Origin: a virus
DNA: 43,552 nucleotides
Reading direction: 5' to 3' (one strand)
Virus record (IMG/VR): IMGVR_UViG_3300025073_000085
Location: 1-43,552 of that record
The notes under the pieces are model-generated. The model saw only the letters and a list, made by a program, of their open reading frames with translations. It ran no database searches and had not been told where the DNA came from. The position numbers and the translations under genes were made by a program. Of the stretch, positions 1 through 8,164 are shown piece by piece. Positions within the stretch are counted from its first letter, which is position 1; the number at the start of each line of letters is the position of its first letter.

Positions 1-73
1 TCTTCTTTTGATACATTCTAAACCCTTTGTAGCGCGGGTGACGAGAACGGCGTAGAATAGGCCCAAAAGAAGA
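1..73. repeat. 9-bp inverted repeat at contig edge (1-9 with 65-73)
   Basis: Bases 1-9 (TCTTCTTTT) are the exact reverse complement of 65-73. Bases 1-8 do not match the sequence that precedes the repeat copy at the right end (43419-43426). The first eight bases thus look like a fold-back or mis-extension artefact of amplification or assembly, not genuine flanking sequence. Confidence 0.6.
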
Positions 74-134
74 AAGGAGTCGGTAATGTCTAACGAAGCA
101 AGGGACTCGACACCAAGGGAGTTGATTGACGAGA
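9..134. repeat. Terminal redundancy, left copy (same as 43427-43552)
   Basis: Bases 9-134 are identical to the last 126 bases of the window, so the molecule closes into a circle of about 43.4 kb or is terminally redundant. Bases 9-55 are therefore the second copy of the 3' end of the gene at 42982-43473, whose TAG stop falls here at 53-55. A short exact end overlap is usual for a contig assembled from a circular or permuted template. By itself it does not prove physical terminal repeats. Confidence 0.95.
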
Positions 135-367
135 AGATTCGCAAGTTGATGCTGGCCTTAGAGGATAACTTGCAGAGAAGCCTTTGCATTAGAGAGCAGT
201 TGTTAGCACCTATGCCTGCTGCAATAACGGACGGCCGGCCACAGCGTACGGGATGGTTGGGAGCACTCCAAGACCCAATAGACCTTTGTGCAACATATGC
301 TTCGGATTGCAATGAGCAATTGATGGCAGTAGAGCGTGCCTTGGTTTCCACTGCTGCGGGAGTGTAG
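86..367 (+). CDS. Hypothetical protein, last gene before promoter at 380
   Basis: A 93-aa protein of no family I recognise. The ATG follows a good Shine-Dalgarno (AAAGGAG, about 7 bases upstream). The gene starts 30 bases after the stop of 42982-43473 when the circle is closed, so it is probably the last member of the rightward early operon. The first half is predicted helical, with charged heptads around residues 10-40. The second half holds two cysteines and an amphipathic helix. No signal peptide or membrane segment is visible. Function unknown. Confidence 0.7.
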   Translation: MSNEARDSTPRELIDEKIRKLMLALEDNLQRSLCIREQLLAPMPAAITDGRPQRTGWLGALQDPIDLCATYASDCNEQLMAVERALVSTAAGV

Positions 368-379
368 GGCGAAAACGCC

Positions 380-408
380 TTGACACCCCTTGGGGTTAAT
401 TGTACAAT
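380..408 (+). promoter_or_regulatory. Consensus sigma-70 promoter for 452-643
   Basis: TTGACA at 380-385 and TACAAT at 403-408 are separated by exactly 17 bases, which is close to the ideal bacterial housekeeping promoter. Transcription would start near 415 and give a leader of about 37 bases before the ATG at 452. The -10 box lies inside a palindrome (395-412), which suggests control by a repressor. Confidence 0.8.
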
Positions 409-412
409 TGAC
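395..412. promoter_or_regulatory. Palindromic operator-like site over the -10 box
   Basis: GTTAATTGTACAATTGAC is an inverted repeat with 8 of 9 base pairs matching, centred between 403 and 404 and covering the -10 element. Its core TTGTACAATTG (400-410) recurs at the -10 box of the leftward promoter at 33360-33390 (33358-33368, minus strand). One DNA-binding protein may therefore control both promoters. Which protein binds is unknown. Confidence 0.55.
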
Positions 413-451
413 CTCGCTACGCCATGATTCCGATGAGGAGCAGGTTAACCT

Positions 452-643
452 ATGGCTTTACACCGCATATCGCTGTCAGACGAAGATTTGGACTGGATTT
501 GTACGGGGTTAAACTCATTGGCTAAGGCGGGGAAACAGTCCGATAAACGCCGTGAAGCTTTGAAGCGTTTAGCCGAGCGTCTGATGGAACGACGACCCGG
601 GAATCCCAGGGTAATCTTGGGATGGGATAGTAAACCCCTCTAA
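452..643 (+). CDS. Small hypothetical protein with its own promoter
   Basis: A 63-aa, highly charged, mostly helical protein. It starts at an ATG preceded by GAGGAG about 12 bases upstream. It is the only rightward gene with a dedicated consensus promoter (380-408) right in front, so it may be expressed separately from the early operon. The basic central helix (residues 28-50, rich in K and R) would suit a nucleic-acid-binding or small regulatory protein, but no family is recognised. It converges with the leftward gene ending at 706. Confidence 0.65.
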   Translation: MALHRISLSDEDLDWICTGLNSLAKAGKQSDKRREALKRLAERLMERRPGNPRVILGWDSKPL

Positions 644-693
644 CCCTTCAAGGCTTCGATAATGCCCCTATTCGTGCGTTCTGGGCGATTCTG

Positions 694-716
694 TCGGGGC
701 TAGTCTTATGCCCCGA
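694..716. terminator. Hairpin between convergent genes, possible bidirectional terminator
   Basis: TCGGGGC (694-700) and GCCCCGA (710-716) form a 7-bp stem with a 9-base loop that contains the stop codon of the leftward gene 706-951. The place where rightward and leftward operons converge is where a terminator is expected. Neither strand has a convincing U-tract, so intrinsic termination would be weak. Confidence 0.35.
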
Positions 717-951
717 TGAAATACTTGAGTGCCAGGGTGACACCCCCACTACCAAGAACACTCCCACCAAACATCGCACCCACCAGCAGCGTCCAGTTAC
801 GTTCTACCTTTGTCAGACGGGCGTCCAGACGCTGTGAATCCAGGATGTTAACGCTCGCACGGCATGGCACACAGGTCAGGGTAAAAGCATGGAACTCCTC
901 GGCCAGACCGTTAATGGCGTCCATGAGCATCTGAACTTCGCGGTCTGTCAT
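706..951 (-). CDS. Putative holin or holin accessory protein, XhlA-like layout
   Basis: An 81-aa protein with a soluble, partly helical N-terminal half and one hydrophobic segment at about residues 54-78 (LLVGAMFGGSVLGSGG and following). The segment after RLTKVERNW has the layout of haemolysin XhlA-type phage membrane proteins: a helical domain followed by one C-terminal transmembrane helix. It is the last gene of the leftward late operon, next to a second membrane protein (1002-1244), a typical lysis-cassette position. The Shine-Dalgarno GGAG lies about 9 bases before the ATG. The exact family is not certain. Confidence 0.5.
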   Translation of the reverse strand: MTDREVQMLMDAINGLAEEFHAFTLTCVPCRASVNILDSQRLDARLTKVERNWTLLVGAMFGGSVLGSGGVTLALKYFIGA

Positions 952-1001
952 CTAACTCCACTCCACGTGGACGGTCACTCCTATCCGCTTGTCGTCAGGG
1001 G

Positions 1002-1244
1002 TCATTTCTGCCCTCGTCTCCACTTGCTGCCCCAAAAAAGATGACCAAGTAAGGCTCCTGTGCTCATGGATGCCCAGACCGCTATCTCCCATTGGGCTGT
1101 TACCAAGTTGGCAAATATACTGACTAGCAGGCTCCAAATAGCAAGCCATTCTAAGGGCGCATTATGATACGAATCCCGAAGGACATACGTCCATTGCCGT
1201 TTGGTGGTCTTCTGGACTAGCCAACTGTAAAAGCGTGCTAGCAT
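1002..1244 (-). CDS. Small membrane protein, candidate holin
   Basis: An 80-aa protein with two hydrophobic stretches, about residues 32-49 (EWLAIWSLLVSIFANLV) and 52-71 (WEIAVWASMSTGALLGHLF). They are flanked by basic termini, including a C-terminal KWRRGQK tail. Two transmembrane helices, small size and a charged tail are typical of class II holins. It sits one gene upstream of the XhlA-like protein. The ATG at 1244 directly abuts the stop of the DUF3008-like gene (1245). After its stop, an ATGA overlap opens a 17-codon frame that ends just before the next ATG. I do not call that a gene. Confidence 0.5.
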   Translation of the reverse strand: MLARFYSWLVQKTTKRQWTYVLRDSYHNAPLEWLAIWSLLVSIFANLVTAQWEIAVWASMSTGALLGHLFWGSKWRRGQK

Positions 1245-1421
1245 CTACTGCACCTTCTTCTTAGTCTTGTGTATAGAGCTTGCAAAGCCTTCTATGTCCG
1301 CTTCCTTCATGCTCATCATGTGGCGAACTGGGCCCCTGGCCTTGGATGCGGGTGTCTCGCCCCTTTTAATGGACAAAGCCATACCCATTGCGGCTTGCTG
1401 GCGCTTTGAAGTGCTCGGCAC
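1245..1421 (-). CDS. DUF3008-like small phage protein
   Basis: A 58-aa protein read from a GTG start at 1421, three bases after the TAA of the upstream gene. A GGGAG Shine-Dalgarno lies about 9 bases upstream. It begins PSTSKRQQAAMGMALSIKRG and contains MKEADIEGFASS near the C-terminus. Both match the small DUF3008-type proteins common in phages (PSTSKKQQ... at the start, ...FA.TKHKGLP near the end). That family has no established function. The gene fills an otherwise empty slot and is too short for usual ORF cut-offs. Confidence 0.75.
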   Translation of the reverse strand: MPSTSKRQQAAMGMALSIKRGETPASKARGPVRHMMSMKEADIEGFASSIHKTKKKVQ

Positions 1422-1622
1422 TTACATCTCCCTCATGGACTGCATGATGTGCTTCTCAGTCTTCTTCATCGTCGCCATGACATGCTTGACTTGCTTCTTG
1501 ACCTTCGGAGAATTCATCAGGACATCCCGTACCATGCCTTCGGCTCGGTACTTGCCTTCCTCGGCGGCTATCTGCACCTTGGATGGGGGCTTGTACTCTG
1601 CATGATTGATATGCTTCGCCAT
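1422..1622 (-). CDS. Small basic helical hypothetical protein
   Basis: A 66-aa lysine-rich protein with a long predicted amphipathic helix (residues 25-66) and several methionines. The start is an ATG behind a near-perfect AGGAGG 5 bases upstream. It lies between structural gene 1624-1872 and the DUF3008-like gene, both directly abutting. Similar small basic proteins accompany DUF3008-like genes in other phage genomes, but I cannot assign a function. Confidence 0.65.
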   Translation of the reverse strand: MAKHINHAEYKPPSKVQIAAEEGKYRAEGMVRDVLMNSPKVKKQVKHVMATMKKTEKHIMQSMREM

Positions 1623-1623
1623 C

Positions 1624-1872
1624 TTAACCTCCTGTCGTAATCTGTACCCAACTGTAGGTGTTCGCGGCTGCCTTTAGGCAGGTGTACAGCGTGTCCGTTG
1701 CTCCGGTTGCACCCTCCACAACCACAAGCATCCGCCTGTATTGTACGCTGGCTGTTGGCAGGGCGTCCATGCTGGTAACTCGGCCTGTGTAATGGGGTTC
1801 CTCAGAGCCAATCCGCAGGTGCTCCAGGAAGGTAAGGGGACGATTACCACGGGGGCCTCTGAATGGTATCAT
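1624..1872 (-). CDS. Small hypothetical virion-associated protein
   Basis: An 82-aa protein with a Pro/Arg-rich N-terminus (PFRGPRGNRP) and a beta-rich, Gly/Thr-rich C-terminal half (VEGATGATDTLYTCLKAA). It begins two bases after the stop of the 737-aa structural protein. The position just after the last large structural gene, and the composition, suggest a small appendage or assembly factor. No family recognised. Confidence 0.6.
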   Translation of the reverse strand: MIPFRGPRGNRPLTFLEHLRIGSEEPHYTGRVTSMDALPTASVQYRRMLVVVEGATGATDTLYTCLKAAANTYSWVQITTGG

Positions 1873-1874
1873 CG

Positions 1875-4088
1875 CTACCCTACCTCTGCGAGTAGTACAT
1901 CGACTTGATATTCTGGGAAACGCCCGTCAAGTTTGGATATTTCTCTTTCCACCATGTGCCCCGGTAGGAATACCATGTTTCTCGTTCCTAACTCAGTATC
2001 AGTTAACACTACTTCTGAGGCCCCAGTATTCCATGTCCTGAGTTGGTTCCGATTGGTGATTGCCCTGTTCTCCACCATGCGATTGTTCAACTCCATCCCA
2101 TTCGCCAGATACAGCGACAGGGGCAGGAGCTTGATGGCAGTCATCCTCAACTGGCAGGTGAAGGTGAAGTCGTGGAGTTCGGGGGATGTGCCATCACCGG
2201 AACTCTTGCGGTCAAACGTGAACCTGAACTCTATCTTGCGGAACGTCACTCCCGCAGTGAAGTTAATAGTCTGGTTATCACCTACCAATGTGCTTCCATC
2301 GTCAGTATTGGTTCCCGTTCCTGTATGGACGTACAGCCAACTACCACCATCTATTCGGTATCGCACGTCAATATGGTGGTTAGTAGCCCCCACAGCCCCC
2401 AGATTATCCGTGTTACACACAATGTCCTTAGCTCGTTTTAGCACGTTAGGAAAACCTGCATCGAACGCTACCGTGTAGGCATCGCCATCAGTCGCAGTGA
2501 AGTAGTCTGCTACGTCTATGGTGCTGTTAGTCAGATAGTACGCTTTAACGCTGCCCGCTGTACTCTCCATGCCTACCCACAGTCGGTCTTGGCTGTTGCT
2601 CCCGTTGGTCAACCCCGCCACCATCGCCGCAGCGTGGTCGGGATCAGTCCCTGTGGTGTAGGTTATGGAACCCACCTGAGTCCAGTTGTAGTCGGACAGT
2701 CCAACCTTGCTGGGGTCTTGTGCCATCATAATGTGATAAAGAGTGTTGGCGCTCTCCTGGACAACAACGTAGAGACGGCCCGGGTTGCCAGCGCCCGCCA
2801 CGACTCTACCGTGATACTGGCTCTGGTCTGGCAACGACAGGCTGAACGAGATGTCCCGAATTGTCCAGGTCTCAGTCTCCAGCTCCCACAGCCCGCCGTT
2901 GTGCAAGGGGATGAACACCAGGTTATTCCATGCCCAGGCTCCCTTGCCGAAGTTGGCATGTCCCATCTGCGGCCCACCGGGGAGACGGTTTGTGACCGTC
3001 CCATCTGTTTCCAGAGTGTAGATGCCGTCCGTCTTGATGATGACAAGCTGCTCCCCTGCCGACACCAGGGCTGTTATTGGGGAGCCAGAGTCCCCTATCG
3101 AGGTGGGAGTTGACCAGTTGGCATAGGACGAGCCGTTGGTGGTGGAGCGGACGTGATGGACGTTCTCGGTCACAATATAAACGTCTGTCAGGTTAGCATG
3201 GGTTGCTCCTGCAGAACCCCGATAGCTACGCACAACAGTCAAGTCGTTGACCACCACAGCAGTGACGAGCATATACTCGGACTCCACTTTGATAACATAC
3301 CCCACTGCAAACTGCGTTCCGTCGCTGACAGCCAAAGTCGTCGTAGAGGCATTATGGTTGCCGTTGACATTGGCCGTTGAGTCCGCCGCGCTGGTGAAGT
3401 TCCCGCCCCATAGCTTCTGGTCAGCTACCGCCATGTACTTTGGCCCCTCTAACGTCTGCCCAGAGTTCGCCATGAGAGTCCAGCCCGCATCGGAGATGAG
3501 CTTGTGCAGGTAGTTCACAGGCTCATCGGCACTCACGTAGCTGCCCCCTGAACCCACATCATCTGCCCAGGACGGCACGTAGATACGCCCGTCGAAGGAA
3601 ACACCGTTGCGGAAGATGCGAGCTGCTGCGACAGGCTCTGTTCCGATGTCCCACGTCGTATTTGTCCAGTCCCAGGAGTAGACATCTCGTCCTATGAATC
3701 CCCATAGTTGACTGCCCGACACGGCAAAGCCGCTTGGCACATACTCATTGGGAGCACTATCCAGGTTCGGACTAGTCAAGTCTCTCGCCAGCTTGATAAC
3801 GCCCCGCTCCGTCACGTCTATCCGAGTGCCGTCGGCCAGCACGTCGGGGTCGCTGGCCTGATAGCGTATAGCCCCAATGCCTCTATGCCAGCTTGTGTTG
3901 GGAAAGGTCAATGCCAGGTCGGGGGGTAGTTGCTGCTGGGTAAGTTGCTCCTCAGTTAGCAGCCGAGGCGAAATGGTCTGGGCATCCTGGACGGAGTAAC
4001 GACGACGCCCAGTCTGGTCTCGGCGAAGCATGAAGCCGATGTCGCTTCCCCCAATGGTCTTGATGTAAAGGTCGTGAGGTCGGGCCAT
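1875..4088 (-). CDS. Large virion structural protein, possible beta-propeller tail component
   Basis: A 737-aa, almost entirely beta-rich protein. Residues about 100-480 contain repeated short blocks with aromatic-glycine turns (GSQLWGFIGRDVYSW, NNLVFIPLHNGGLWELET, AGEQLVIIKTDGIYTL), the look of a WD/kelch-like propeller. The C-terminal 200 residues look like a beta-sandwich. It begins within the TAATG overlap with the upstream 437-aa gene, so the two are translationally coupled. In podovirus-like layouts the gene after the head and fibre cluster often encodes a tail tube or nozzle component, and such proteins can be propellers. The assignment is by shape only. Confidence 0.55.
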   Translation of the reverse strand: MARPHDLYIKTIGGSDIGFMLRRDQTGRRRYSVQDAQTISPRLLTEEQLTQQQLPPDLALTFPNTSWHRGIGAIRYQASDPDVLADGTRIDVTERGVIKLARDLTSPNLDSAPNEYVPSGFAVSGSQLWGFIGRDVYSWDWTNTTWDIGTEPVAAARIFRNGVSFDGRIYVPSWADDVGSGGSYVSADEPVNYLHKLISDAGWTLMANSGQTLEGPKYMAVADQKLWGGNFTSAADSTANVNGNHNASTTTLAVSDGTQFAVGYVIKVESEYMLVTAVVVNDLTVVRSYRGSAGATHANLTDVYIVTENVHHVRSTTNGSSYANWSTPTSIGDSGSPITALVSAGEQLVIIKTDGIYTLETDGTVTNRLPGGPQMGHANFGKGAWAWNNLVFIPLHNGGLWELETETWTIRDISFSLSLPDQSQYHGRVVAGAGNPGRLYVVVQESANTLYHIMMAQDPSKVGLSDYNWTQVGSITYTTGTDPDHAAAMVAGLTNGSNSQDRLWVGMESTAGSVKAYYLTNSTIDVADYFTATDGDAYTVAFDAGFPNVLKRAKDIVCNTDNLGAVGATNHHIDVRYRIDGGSWLYVHTGTGTNTDDGSTLVGDNQTINFTAGVTFRKIEFRFTFDRKSSGDGTSPELHDFTFTCQLRMTAIKLLPLSLYLANGMELNNRMVENRAITNRNQLRTWNTGASEVVLTDTELGTRNMVFLPGHMVEREISKLDGRFPEYQVDVLLAEVG

Positions 4089-5401
4089 TAGCGGTTCCTC
4101 AAAATAATGTAGGGGGTCTCGCCTTCGTCATCAATCCCCCAGCAACGGTCATACGTCCTGGGGTCCTGGGGACTGTATGGTCTCCCCAGACTACCCCTTG
4201 CCCGAAGTCTCGCAGCCGTCACCTGCCACCGAGCCTTATCTTGTTCGAGCCTGGTCTGTGACTCGGCACTGGCCCCACCCATCTCATGGTCTATCAGCCA
4301 GTCCAGAGCCTCGGCATAAAGCAACTGGGTCTCAGGGTCGGAGACTTCCATTGTCCCCGTCTCGGTCGTGACCTCGCTGAGTAAACCCTTACCTTTGACA
4401 AACCACCTGCGCCCTGCAACGGGGAGGTTGTAGTTGGATAGCATGGCGTAATCCTCATCGCCACCCAGCCTGTACTCATCCACCTGCTGCCATATAGAGG
4501 CAGGACGGCGATGAATGGTCGTGGGCAAGGCGTAGCGATTGAGTCTCCCAATGGTCAGCCAGCCCGCGTCAAAACGGACAGTATTCCCCGCCGACACTTC
4601 CAGGACAGCCGTGACCGTGGTGGCATCATCGGGGATGGTAACTGTGATGTACAGGAGTTCCCACCGAGCAGCCCCCGTGTGGTAGTCGCTACTCTCAGCA
4701 TAGGTTGCAAGACCATCAAAGGACAGCCGAATCCTGCCTGCACTCGCTACGGTAGCATATGCCCACATCTTGAAGGTGACGGTCTTCCCCGTTATCTCCT
4801 CAATGTTGATAGGTGTAGCGATGACATTTTGAGTCAGTTGGGCGGCCGAACCACCTGCCACGCCGTTAAAGGAGTTCGACCCATGCCGGACAATAGACGT
4901 GTTCTGTGTCCATGTCGCGACGGTGTGTGTCCAACTTGTGAAGGTGGCCGAATACGTTTCGGCATCTGCATTGAGCAAGCGGTTGTCCACCACAAACGTC
5001 TCATCCTTCACGGGGAGCCAGAGGACATCCACACAGGTCAATCTGGCAGCGTTCAGGGCCAGGTGCTTCGTGGCAGGGCTGTAGCGGTGCAACTCGTAGG
5101 GCTGCCCAGAGGCTATCTGAGCAGAGGCGTCAGGTTCCAGGGTAAGTGTGCCCGTGCTGCCCGTGAAGTCCACGACTCTTGTAGCCTCATAGGAGCCACT
5201 TCCCGTCGGCCCCTGGGGGAGCACAAAGTACCAGTCATTATAAAAATCATCTGGATAATAAGAAAGGAGCGCGTCGATGGCTGTAATTCCCGCAGCTCCT
5301 CCCTGCGCACTACAAGTTGGAACCGACCCATCCGGGTCTCGCACGAAGTCCCCTTGGACATCCGACAGGCCTCTCCGGAGATTGGTACGACTAGTTGCCA
5401 T
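4088..5401 (-). CDS. Virion structural protein with carbohydrate-binding-like module
   Basis: A 437-aa protein. Residues about 140-290 look like a jelly-roll carbohydrate-binding module: an N-terminal cue NADAETYSATFTSWT, a central HGSNSFNG turn followed by AQLTQNV, then paired beta strands ending in DAGWLTIG. The N-terminal part starts with an RTNLRRGLSD segment. The C-terminal 130 residues are helical and charged, as in a virion-anchoring domain. The stop overlaps the start of the 737-aa protein. It probably belongs to the tail or host-recognition apparatus. No close family recognised. Confidence 0.55.
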   Translation of the reverse strand: MATSRTNLRRGLSDVQGDFVRDPDGSVPTCSAQGGAAGITAIDALLSYYPDDFYNDWYFVLPQGPTGSGSYEATRVVDFTGSTGTLTLEPDASAQIASGQPYELHRYSPATKHLALNAARLTCVDVLWLPVKDETFVVDNRLLNADAETYSATFTSWTHTVATWTQNTSIVRHGSNSFNGVAGGSAAQLTQNVIATPINIEEITGKTVTFKMWAYATVASAGRIRLSFDGLATYAESSDYHTGAARWELLYITVTIPDDATTVTAVLEVSAGNTVRFDAGWLTIGRLNRYALPTTIHRRPASIWQQVDEYRLGGDEDYAMLSNYNLPVAGRRWFVKGKGLLSEVTTETGTMEVSDPETQLLYAEALDWLIDHEMGGASAESQTRLEQDKARWQVTAARLRARGSLGRPYSPQDPRTYDRCWGIDDEGETPYIILRNR

Positions 5402-5410
5402 CGTTTCCTC

Positions 5411-6187
5411 TTATGCTTTCAAGTCCGTTGAACCCCCGATACCCGTTAGCCCTTCACCAGCGACTCCTATGTCGTCGGTCTGGCTTTCAATATCTGCAAG
5501 ATTGGCAGCGATGGTCGCTCCGCTTCCCAAATTGCTTGGTGTACCGATTCTCGTCAAAAGGCTGTCTACGTCGGCAGGAATATTAACAGCCGCAAGCTCA
5601 TCGAGATAGCCAGCACGAAGAGCCGTGAGCCTGCTTTCCAGTTCATCAACCAGAGTCTCGATAGCTGCAAGGCCATAGGTAGCGTGTTGAATCTCAGAAA
5701 GCGTACTCGCTATGTTACCTCCAGCCTCAAGAGCAACAGTAGCTCCTATCAGGTCTGTCTTTGCTTTGATAGCAGCTATCTCAGTATCAACAAAGTCGTC
5801 CAGAGTGTCTATTAGGGCTTTCAAGGCACTTAGTCCATCCGTGGCGTTTGCAAGGTCTACCGCAGCAGCACTCTGCCCGATAGTGAACTCACCTACTACT
5901 TCACCAACTACTGATACTCCACCTACCGTACCAGTAGTAATAACCAGGGCGTAGCTCTTGCCAGACTCAAAGCCGTTACCGCTTGTGGCAACAACAGTAA
6001 CCAGATGAAGCCCGGCCACGCCATCAAAGTCTACCGTTAGGGACACCCCAGCGGTGATTTGAGTGAGGTTGTCATCCTCGTAGGCTGAGATTACAGGAGT
6101 GCCAGCAAGAGTAGTAGGTACGCCAGTTGCAAAAGCTCTAGTAGAGAAGTACTGGTAGAAAGTAGCTTCAAGTGTTATGTCTCTCAT
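5411..6187 (-). CDS. Fibre-like structural protein
   Basis: A 258-aa protein. Residues 1-105 form a beta domain with an alternating hydrophobic pattern (AGVSLTVDFDGVAGLHLVTV, GKSYALVITTG, VVGEFTIG). This type of N-terminal domain occurs in many environmental phage virion proteins. Residues about 110-235 are a long, regular helical or coiled-coil region rich in Asp, Leu and Ala (LIDTLDDFVDTEIAAIKAKTD). A short Gly-rich tail follows. The domain order, globular head then coiled-coil shaft, suits a trimeric fibre or spike. The start overlaps the stop of 6184-7323. Confidence 0.55.
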   Translation of the reverse strand: MRDITLEATFYQYFSTRAFATGVPTTLAGTPVISAYEDDNLTQITAGVSLTVDFDGVAGLHLVTVVATSGNGFESGKSYALVITTGTVGGVSVVGEVVGEFTIGQSAAAVDLANATDGLSALKALIDTLDDFVDTEIAAIKAKTDLIGATVALEAGGNIASTLSEIQHATYGLAAIETLVDELESRLTALRAGYLDELAAVNIPADVDSLLTRIGTPSNLGSGATIAANLADIESQTDDIGVAGEGLTGIGGSTDLKA

Positions 6188-7323
6188 CCTGCAATCCCTC
6201 CGCGTCTACCCACTAGACCACCTCCACTAGCTAATCCACCATGACCTGCAAGTGCGCCCATGACTCGGCCTCCCCCGCCTTCCGTGGCCTCGATGTGGAG
6301 CTTGGGGGCTTTGGTGGTGTCACCATCATAATAGTGTTGATTAGAAAGGAAATCACTACCTGAAAATACGTCCTTAGTAATCAATGCCAAGGCGTTCCCA
6401 GATGCCCACGTTCCTAAGTCAATAACCTCTTGTATCGGACTTATGAGGCTGTTTGTGCTATATTCCACATTCAACGTCGGAGATGCGGGAACTGTATAGG
6501 TTTGCAGTGCTGTAGTGCGAGGACGAGCATCAAAGTCCGCCGCTGTACTAAAGGTCGCAGCATTCGCCTCATCGTCACCATAAATCTCAACGTTTCCCGT
6601 CGTTGTTCGTGAAATATGTACAGTCCATGTCCAATAGGCTACATCAATGGTTGACCCTACGGTGATTGTAACGTTTGTAAAGCGTACACCAAGCTCAGTA
6701 ATTGCAGTTGCATGGCCCCAAGCCGCCCCTACCCCAGATGTTGTCCAACCAGCAAGACCAGCTACTCTACTCACATCATCTGCACTCGCCCCCACCTGCA
6801 AGTCCCAGGTTGTGTGGCTGCGGTCTCCTGTCCAGTGGTGAATCTCGTCACTGATTAGCTGACCAGCTATAAGCTCCTGTATCTGCTGGTCAAGCGGCAC
6901 AACAAAGCGGTCTCGTAGCCACTGAGGGTCAAGAGCTTCAGGTTGTCCCTGGTAGGTCGGAAACATGAATGGCTGTAGCCGTCTACCCCTATCATCTTGC
7001 CAGGGCGTCAGCCATCTATAGGCTCTGGGGTCGTTTGCCAGGAACTCCTCCACCGCATCGGGGGGAATGTCTGGGCCTGGAGTCACATGCATCAACTCAC
7101 CCAGCGCATTCAACCTGATGCGCTGGTGGGTCTCCCTTATCTGCGCTATGTGCCCATGAATGACGAAGGGCTTGTCGCCCTGGTCTAGGCTGCGTTGTGT
7201 CGGCCAGACACCGTAGCCAAAACGGTACAGTCCACCTTCAAGGCGCAGGGGCGCAGTAGGTCGTGTCACCCACTCAGAGCGGGCGTTGTCGGGATAGGAG
7301 GATGTGGGAAGGCGAGAGGTCAC
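6184..7323 (-). CDS. Virion structural protein with Gly-rich C-terminus
   Basis: A 379-aa protein starting at GTG (7323) behind GGGGAGG. The N-terminal 140 residues are mixed and rich in Arg, Pro and Trp. Residues about 150-345 are beta-rich (DVAYWTWTVHISRTTTGNVEIYG). The last 30 residues are almost pure Gly with Ala/Leu/Arg (GALAGHGGLASGGGLVGRRG), as in proteins packed into an assembly through a flexible tail. It overlaps the downstream fibre-like gene by four bases. No family recognised; virion role inferred from position and composition. Confidence 0.5.
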   Translation of the reverse strand: MTSRLPTSSYPDNARSEWVTRPTAPLRLEGGLYRFGYGVWPTQRSLDQGDKPFVIHGHIAQIRETHQRIRLNALGELMHVTPGPDIPPDAVEEFLANDPRAYRWLTPWQDDRGRRLQPFMFPTYQGQPEALDPQWLRDRFVVPLDQQIQELIAGQLISDEIHHWTGDRSHTTWDLQVGASADDVSRVAGLAGWTTSGVGAAWGHATAITELGVRFTNVTITVGSTIDVAYWTWTVHISRTTTGNVEIYGDDEANAATFSTAADFDARPRTTALQTYTVPASPTLNVEYSTNSLISPIQEVIDLGTWASGNALALITKDVFSGSDFLSNQHYYDGDTTKAPKLHIEATEGGGGRVMGALAGHGGLASGGGLVGRRGGIAG

Positions 7324-7336
7324 AGGGAACCTCCCC

Positions 7337-8164
7337 TCATCTTGCCAACCATGTGAGATTGGCAGTTGTCGCAGCCGCAGCCTGGGCTATGAATTCCAGC
7401 GCCCCCACCCATTCGGGTATCGCAATGGGCACGGAGTACTCGGTGGCAGCCTTCTCGGTGAGGGAGTCGGAGTCGGTGGTGATGGTTCCCGCTCCCACCG
7501 CGGCCATCGGGATTATCTTCTCTATCTCGACCCCATTGGTGAGGGTAGCCGAGACGGTCAAGCGAAACCAGAAGAGTTGGGGATCTCCCGGGGGAGCGTC
7601 ATTCTTCCCCAGGATGGCCGAGAGCTTCGCCGTTGTCCACGTGGTCGGCACGGTGTCGATGGTGACATTCCCATCCTGAGCCAAAGTAGCTCCCGCTCCC
7701 GTATCCGTCCCGTCGGTGATGGCCGTTGCGGTAAAGGCGTTGCCTTGGCTATAAGCGCCTGTCATAGTGGTGGGGTTTACCGCATTGACCAGGGACGCAT
7801 CCATGTCGATATGCCATCCCTTTCCCACCCTTTTCATGCCCATGTAAATAGCATCCGCGGTGGTCATGGCGTTGAGGGCTTTACCCGAATCCCCTGCCAC
7901 ATGACGGTTGATGATGGCCTTGTCTTTGTCCCCCAGGAGGTCAATCCATCTGGCCTTCGGGTTACGTGAGGCGTCGTAGAAGTAGAGCGCGGCTATGCCG
8001 GGAACCATGTGCATTCTGCACGCAGCCGCGGGTTCAACCAGGATTTCAGTGAAGCCGCGACGCACCGCAATGGGCAGACGGGTCCCGTTGTTGGCGGGAA
8101 CTTCGGTGTTACCTAGCTGCTCGGAATACGCCCTGGTCAGTGGCCTGGATACCGTTTGTACCAC
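7337..8164 (-). CDS. Virion structural protein (beta-rich, 275 aa)
   Basis: A 275-aa protein from a GTG at 8164 that overlaps the TAG of the upstream gene. The N-terminal half has mixed character (RLPIAVRRGFTEILVEPAA; ALYFYDASRNPKARWIDLLG). The C-terminal half has beta strands and Thr/Ala-rich loops (NVTIDTVPTTWTTAKLSA), ending in an Ala/Thr-rich segment. Together with the coiled-coil protein (8164-8532) and the helical protein (8529-8981) it forms a tight overlapping trio. A shell or appendage protein is plausible, but I see no family signature. Confidence 0.5.
   Translation of the reverse strand: MVQTVSRPLTRAYSEQLGNTEVPANNGTRLPIAVRRGFTEILVEPAAACRMHMVPGIAALYFYDASRNPKARWIDLLGDKDKAIINRHVAGDSGKALNAMTTADAIYMGMKRVGKGWHIDMDASLVNAVNPTTMTGAYSQGNAFTATAITDGTDTGAGATLAQDGNVTIDTVPTTWTTAKLSAILGKNDAPPGDPQLFWFRLTVSATLTNGVEIEKIIPMAAVGAGTITTDSDSLTEKAATEYSVPIAIPEWVGALEFIAQAAAATTANLTWLAR

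Noticed and set aside
952-1149. A 65-aa minus frame overlapping the membrane protein gene
   Set aside because: It conflicts with the two-helix membrane protein in another register. Only its last 17 codons lie outside that gene, and they are too short to support a call.
4511-5431. A 306-aa plus-strand frame opposite the 437-aa structural gene
   Set aside because: It has no ribosome site, an unlikely composition, and lies fully antisense to a well-supported gene.
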